This document shows, in pieces, positions 60,116 through 64,000 of a DNA stretch of 64,000 nucleotides. The DNA lies in the NCBI RefSeq assembly GCF_000210095.1, contig NC_021039.1:982344-1046343 (forward strand), in the 5' to 3' direction. Made by a program: the position numbers and the translations under genes. The DNA comes from Ruminococcus champanellensis 18P13 = JCM 17042. GTDB taxonomy: Bacteria > Bacillota > Clostridia > Oscillospirales > Ruminococcaceae. Each line of letters starts with the position of its first letter. Position 1 is the stretch's first letter. The notes beneath the pieces were generated by a model, which saw only the letters and a list, made by a program, of their open reading frames with translations, searched no databases and was not told the origin of the DNA.

Positions 60116-63100
60116 ATGAAAACAGGCAAAATTTCAACCAGGGTTTTGGCGTTTGTTCTTTGTGCGATGATGGTTATAGGCGTTGTGCCTATGACGGCAT
60201 TCGCCGCAGCCGAAACAGAAGGCACATTTCCCAATTCACAGCTCTCGCTTGTCCAGGACAAACAATCCACACTTGCGAGCGGAGTGACGCAGGACATCTA
60301 CACTGTTTATGATAAAAATGGTAAACAGGTAAAGATGTTCGCTGCAACTGTCGACATGTCGGTCGATACGGTCAAACTGTTCACCTCCTATAAGGATATG
60401 GACAACACTTCGTATGGCATGTCCAAGCTCACCGAACAGGTAGCGGCTTTCGACCAGAAAGTAGCGGCAGGAGATTCTTATTACCACGGTACAGTAGTAG
60501 CGGGTATCAATGCATCCTACTACAACATGACGACCGGTAAACCTTCCGGTGTGTTCGTCATGAATGGCAACGATGTGACGGGCGGCGAGAAATCTGCGTA
60601 TTTTGCGGTTCTTAAGGACGGTACCGTTAAAATCGGCAATGCAGATGAATATGAGTCCGATAAGGGCAATATTCAGGAAGCACTCGGTATCTACAAAATG
60701 CTTGTCTTTGACGGAAAAGTTGTGCTTTCTGAAACTGATCAGAATAATGCGCAGAAATATCCGCGTCAGACAATCGGTATTACCGAGGACAACAAGGTTA
60801 TCATTCTCTCGGCTGATGGCAATCAGGAACCTGTATCAGCGGGGCTGACGCTTATGGAGCAGGCGCAGGTCATGATCGACCTCGGATGCAAGTGGGCAGG
60901 ACACCTTGACGGCGGCGGCTCTATGACTTACGGCAGCAAGCCCGAAGGCGAGGATGCGTTCAAAATCGTCAACAAGCCGTCTGACGGCTCCGAGCGTAGT
61001 ATTTCAAACGGTCTTATCGTTGTTTCAACTGCGGTCGCTTCCAAGACCTTTGACCATGTCTCTTATGATGTTGAAACTGAGTATGCAACTCCCGGCACAC
61101 CTGTTGCAGTGAGTGTTGCAGGTGTAAGTACAACCGGTCATGCGGCTGAAATCCCCACAGATATTACATATAGAGCCACAAACGGTACATACGAAAATGG
61201 CATTCTGACCGCAGATTCCGTCGGCGATGTTGTTTTGACCGCTGTTTATAACGGCAAGGAGGTTGGCTCGGTTACAATTCATGCAGTCGTTCCGGAAAAG
61301 CTGGTGTTCAATAGCAGCGAAATGACAGTTCCCTTCGGCAAGACCGTTACATTGGCGCTGACAGCTACCTACGGACTCAGTGAAGTAAAATTCAATGCAA
61401 ACGACATTCTGTTTACACTTGAAAATGATGGAATCGGTGCGATCAGCGGCTTTGACTTCACGGCAGGCAGCGGCAGTGTGAACGAAAGCGGGATTACCGC
61501 AGCATTTGCAGGCACAACTGTTTCCACATCCTCCATTATCAGGCTCGGCAAAGGCTCCGAAGTTATATATGATTTCGAAGACGGGGATGTAAACGACTTT
61601 GCTCTCGGCTATGTTGCATATAACTATGTACTGCCCGAAGGCAAAGTATCTCACGTAACTGCGGCAAACGGAAAGGTTCATAGCGGTAATGGTGCTATGG
61701 CGCTTGATATCAACTACGGAAACTCTCTCGAATCCGGATATATGATGACATCACTTCAGTATACCGGTGATATTAAGACCTTTGAAAATGCCACCAAACT
61801 CGGTATGTGGATCTATATTTCCGATGAGGATATATCCACTTGGATTCGCTATACTGTATACCCGCTTGTTCAGAATGACAATGGCGAATACGTACAGGCC
61901 AGCAGTTCGATCACGAATACACTGGCTGATGGAGTTGTTTCCACCACTGGTTTCGTGAACCAGTATGAAGAACCCGGTTGGCACTATCTTTCGATTGATC
62001 TCAGCGCATATAAGGGACTGTACCTGCATCAGGGATACATCGTTCAGTTCTATATTTCTGATCGTGACGGTGCTGCTTACAATTATTATTATAATCAGCA
62101 CAAGTCTTACAACGGCAGGTATGTTATGTATGTTGATGATATCACCGTTGACTATTCCGATGCGGTTGACGATCGTGAAGCGCCTGTATTCGGCGATGTA
62201 ACATATGCAACAGGCAGTATGTCGGACGCAGTAATTCTGAACGGCCAGACCGTTTCCGAAAATGTTCTCAGCTTTGGTACCAAGGTTGCCGACAACACTG
62301 CGAAGAGCAATTACACAGGGCTGAATGTTGCTACGGCAAAGGCATACATCGACGGTGTAGAAACCGCTTGCACATTGAAGGACGGCGTAATGTCTGTTTC
62401 CGATGTGGTTCTTGCAGACGGCATTCATCATGTCAAATTTTCAATTTGTGATAATCAGGGCAATTATGCTTCTGTTATACGTACGATTCATGTGCAGGGG
62501 AATTCCGGCATGCCCACTGTCAAGGTCGTAGCGCATGATCCGTCGCTTGACAAGATCCTGCTCGGCTCTGTCTGGTATGCAGATATAGTTGCTACTGATA
62601 TCGAAAAGGTTCAGTCCGTTACTGTTGACATCGACCTCAACAACATGAGCAAGTGGGAGCTTGATCACATGAATGTTGCTGCTGGTTTTACGGCTGAATA
62701 CAGCATTCAGGAAGACGAGAATATCGCCACTATCACAATTGCACGCACAGGTGCAAACGATCAGATCGGCGAAGGCGTTCTTGCGTCTCTTCCTATCCGC
62801 ACCTGGGAACTCAAAATGGGTTATACATATACAAGCGGAACAAGAAACGGCAAAGAGGCGTATACCTATGCTCAGTTCAAGAGTATGAAGGAATTCTGGC
62901 CGATCGACATCAGCATGGAGATCGACCGCGGTCTTGTAACGTTTGTTGACAGTACGACCGATACATTCTCCGGTGAAGGACCGCAGGTTGACACCGAAAT
63001 GTACAAAATGGCAAAGGACATGATTTCCACCACTGAAGGCAAAGCCTATTATGATGCTTGGAACGGCGGACACACCCATACCGCTGCCGCTCTTGCGGAC

Positions 63101-64000
63101 AAGGCTGCGACTTGCACTGAGGCGGGCTATACCAACAGAACCTATTGTGAGGTCTGCAACTCGGTTGTAGATTGGGGGACAACCATTCCTGCAACAGGAC
63201 ATAGCTTTGATTTCGTTGACGATGTACTCAAATGCCAAGGCTGTGGTAATCTCTATAGTGGAGTATGGACTGACAGCAAGACATATGTTGATGGCGTGAT
63301 TATTGCCGACGGGTGGAGCGGAGATTACTATTATGTCGACGGTAAGAAGGTCACCGGCATCTATGCAGTCGATGACGTTTACTATTACTTCGGCGATGAT
63401 GGCAAGAACCAAGGCAAATATACCGGCCTTGTTCAGATTGACGGTAAGTGGTGTTATTCCAAGATCGGTGCACTGACTGGTGGTTGGGTACAGATCGATG
63501 AGAATTGGCATTGTTTCTTCGGCGGTACCCGTGGAGCAGTAACAGGCGAATATACGCTTAACGGTGTTACATATCAGTTTGATGAAACCGGTATGACAAA
63601 GGGCGCATGGCATACGGATGACAATGGCACACGCTATTATTACGGTCCGAGCTACTATGTGGCGCGTAATCCCGGTTATATGACATTGCATGAGATTGAT
63701 GGTAAAACTTATAACTTTGGAAATGACGGATACCTCACATATGGTATCCAGGTTCTTCGTGATAGTACATCTTTCAAAAAATATGTATTTGACTTCGGTA
63801 ATGACGGCGTACTTTCACGCAAAATAACGGAGCAGGGGATTATTACCGTTCCGGACGGATCCCTGTATTATATCAATGAAAACGGCTACATTCAGATGAA
63901 TGCCGGATTGATCGAGTATAACGGTGATTATTACTTTGCCGTGTACAGTGGAAAACTGCGTGTAAGCGGAAATCAGAAAATCAACAGCACCGTATCGAAT
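60116..64000 (+). CDS. Secreted NAGPA-type protein with cell-wall-binding repeats (3' end outside window)
   Basis: At least 1295 residues, open to the end of the window. Signal peptide (GVVPMTAFAAAE cleavage near residue 30). The phosphodiester glycosidase (NAGPA) domain (about 60-315) has VVAGINASYYNMTTGKPSG and GHLDGGGSMTYGSKP, its signature Gly-rich block. Next are Big-type and jelly-roll-like modules (330-680), a segment near 800-930 (PTVKVVAHDPSLDKILLGSVW; TVDIDLNNMSKWELD) that resembles a cohesin-like fold weakly, a Cys-containing block (CTEAGYTNRTYCEVCNS) and C-terminal choline-binding-like repeats (GWVQIDENWHCFFGG; GAWHTDDNGTRYYYG). AAAGGAG precedes the ATG. It may process or anchor the EPS polymer. 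Confidence 0.88.
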   Translation, partial: MKTGKISTRVLAFVLCAMMVIGVVPMTAFAAAETEGTFPNSQLSLVQDKQSTLASGVTQDIYTVYDKNGKQVKMFAATVDMSVDTVKLFTSYKDMDNTSYGMSKLTEQVAAFDQKVAAGDSYYHGTVVAGINASYYNMTTGKPSGVFVMNGNDVTGGEKSAYFAVLKDGTVKIGNADEYESDKGNIQEALGIYKMLVFDGKVVLSETDQNNAQKYPRQTIGITEDNKVIILSADGNQEPVSAGLTLMEQAQVMIDLGCKWAGHLDGGGSMTYGSKPEGEDAFKIVNKPSDGSERSISNGLIVVSTAVASKTFDHVSYDVETEYATPGTPVAVSVAGVSTTGHAAEIPTDITYRATNGTYENGILTADSVGDVVLTAVYNGKEVGSVTIHAVVPEKLVFNSSEMTVPFGKTVTLALTATYGLSEVKFNANDILFTLENDGIGAISGFDFTAGSGSVNESGITAAFAGTTVSTSSIIRLGKGSEVIYDFEDGDVNDFALGYVAYNYVLPEGKVSHVTAANGKVHSGNGAMALDINYGNSLESGYMMTSLQYTGDIKTFENATKLGMWIYISDEDISTWIRYTVYPLVQNDNGEYVQASSSITNTLADGVVSTTGFVNQYEEPGWHYLSIDLSAYKGLYLHQGYIVQFYISDRDGAAYNYYYNQHKSYNGRYVMYVDDITVDYSDAVDDREAPVFGDVTYATGSMSDAVILNGQTVSENVLSFGTKVADNTAKSNYTGLNVATAKAYIDGVETACTLKDGVMSVSDVVLADGIHHVKFSICDNQGNYASVIRTIHVQGNSGMPTVKVVAHDPSLDKILLGSVWYADIVATDIEKVQSVTVDIDLNNMSKWELDHMNVAAGFTAEYSIQEDENIATITIARTGANDQIGEGVLASLPIRTWELKMGYTYTSGTRNGKEAYTYAQFKSMKEFWPIDISMEIDRGLVTFVDSTTDTFSGEGPQVDTEMYKMAKDMISTTEGKAYYDAWNGGHTHTAAALADKAATCTEAGYTNRTYCEVCNSVVDWGTTIPATGHSFDFVDDVLKCQGCGNLYSGVWTDSKTYVDGVIIADGWSGDYYYVDGKKVTGIYAVDDVYYYFGDDGKNQGKYTGLVQIDGKWCYSKIGALTGGWVQIDENWHCFFGGTRGAVTGEYTLNGVTYQFDETGMTKGAWHTDDNGTRYYYGPSYYVARNPGYMTLHEIDGKTYNFGNDGYLTYGIQVLRDSTSFKKYVFDFGNDGVLSRKITEQGIITVPDGSLYYINENGYIQMNAGLIEYNGDYYFAVYSGKLRVSGNQKINSTVSN

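Noticed and set aside
62441..63691. Minus-strand open frame of about 416 codons near the window end
   Set aside because: Antisense shadow of the large secreted NAGPA-type protein; no motif, no start context.
1..64000. CRISPR arrays, rRNA or tRNA genes, complete insertion sequences
   Set aside because: I looked for regularly spaced repeats, tRNA-like cloverleaf ends with CCA context, rRNA blocks and intact transposase frames and saw none; only a recombinase tail is present.

Overview
The window reads as a chromosomal segment of a fibre-degrading Ruminococcus-type Clostridium-class bacterium. Two secreted GH43 enzymes carry C-terminal type I dockerins (cellulosome parts), regulation includes a T-box riboswitch and CsoR, many promoters are near-consensus sigma-A (TTGACA, usually 17 bp, TATAAT-like), and ribosome binding sites are strong AGGAGG types. 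The left part is moderately GC-rich; the right end (about 49.3-60 kb, exopolysaccharide cluster) looks clearly more AT-rich. A cellulosomal human-gut or rumen Ruminococcus (R. champanellensis-like) is my best guess; it is inference, not proof.

Layout. 1-5.7 kb: housekeeping genes (end of lspA, an RluD-type pseudouridine synthase, a Cof-type HAD phosphatase, a split transketolase, a GNAT protein, a uridine-kinase-like protein on the minus strand). 5.87-12.7 kb: complete tryptophan operon trpEGDCFBA behind a tRNA-Trp T-box leader. 12.7-17.3 kb (minus): an operon of CtpE-like P-type ATPase, family-2 glycosyltransferase, Zn-dependent phospholipase C-like protein and PAP2 phosphatase, the first two with inactivating lesions. 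17.4-19.7 kb: csoR and a P1B metal ATPase with matching promoters and operators. 19.8-22 kb: an uncharacterised gene and a scar containing the tail of a large serine recombinase. 22-27.6 kb (minus): MacB/FtsX-type ABC transporter and a tandemly duplicated lipoprotein locus. 27.8-36.6 kb: arabinan/galactan-degradation locus with two dockerin GH43 enzymes, two truncated pectinolytic gene remnants and two AraC-family regulators. 37.2-42.4 kb: an operon of small secreted protein, two paralogous lipoproteins, a two-permease ABC transporter and a membrane-anchored accessory protein; this is the best candidate here for an undescribed system. 42.5-49 kb: a NYN-domain nuclease-like gene, a 1432-residue sortase-type surface protein and a small membrane protein. 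49.3-60 kb: exopolysaccharide operon behind a long structured leader. 60.1 kb to the end: a secreted NAGPA-type protein with cell-wall-binding repeats, cut by the window end.

A striking feature is a set of six single-base frameshifts at mononucleotide runs (trpG, the CtpE-like ATPase, the remnant at 21.6 kb, the secreted protein at 37.4 kb, the NYN gene and an EPS glycosyltransferase). In every case one extra copy of the run's base restores the expected reading frame. The simplest reading is homopolymer under-calling during sequencing, so these genes may be intact in the organism. An amber codon replacing the Gln of the QxxRW motif in the minus-strand glycosyltransferase, and an apparent in-frame loss of about nine residues in the CtpE-like ATPase, do not fit that explanation and may be real lesions.
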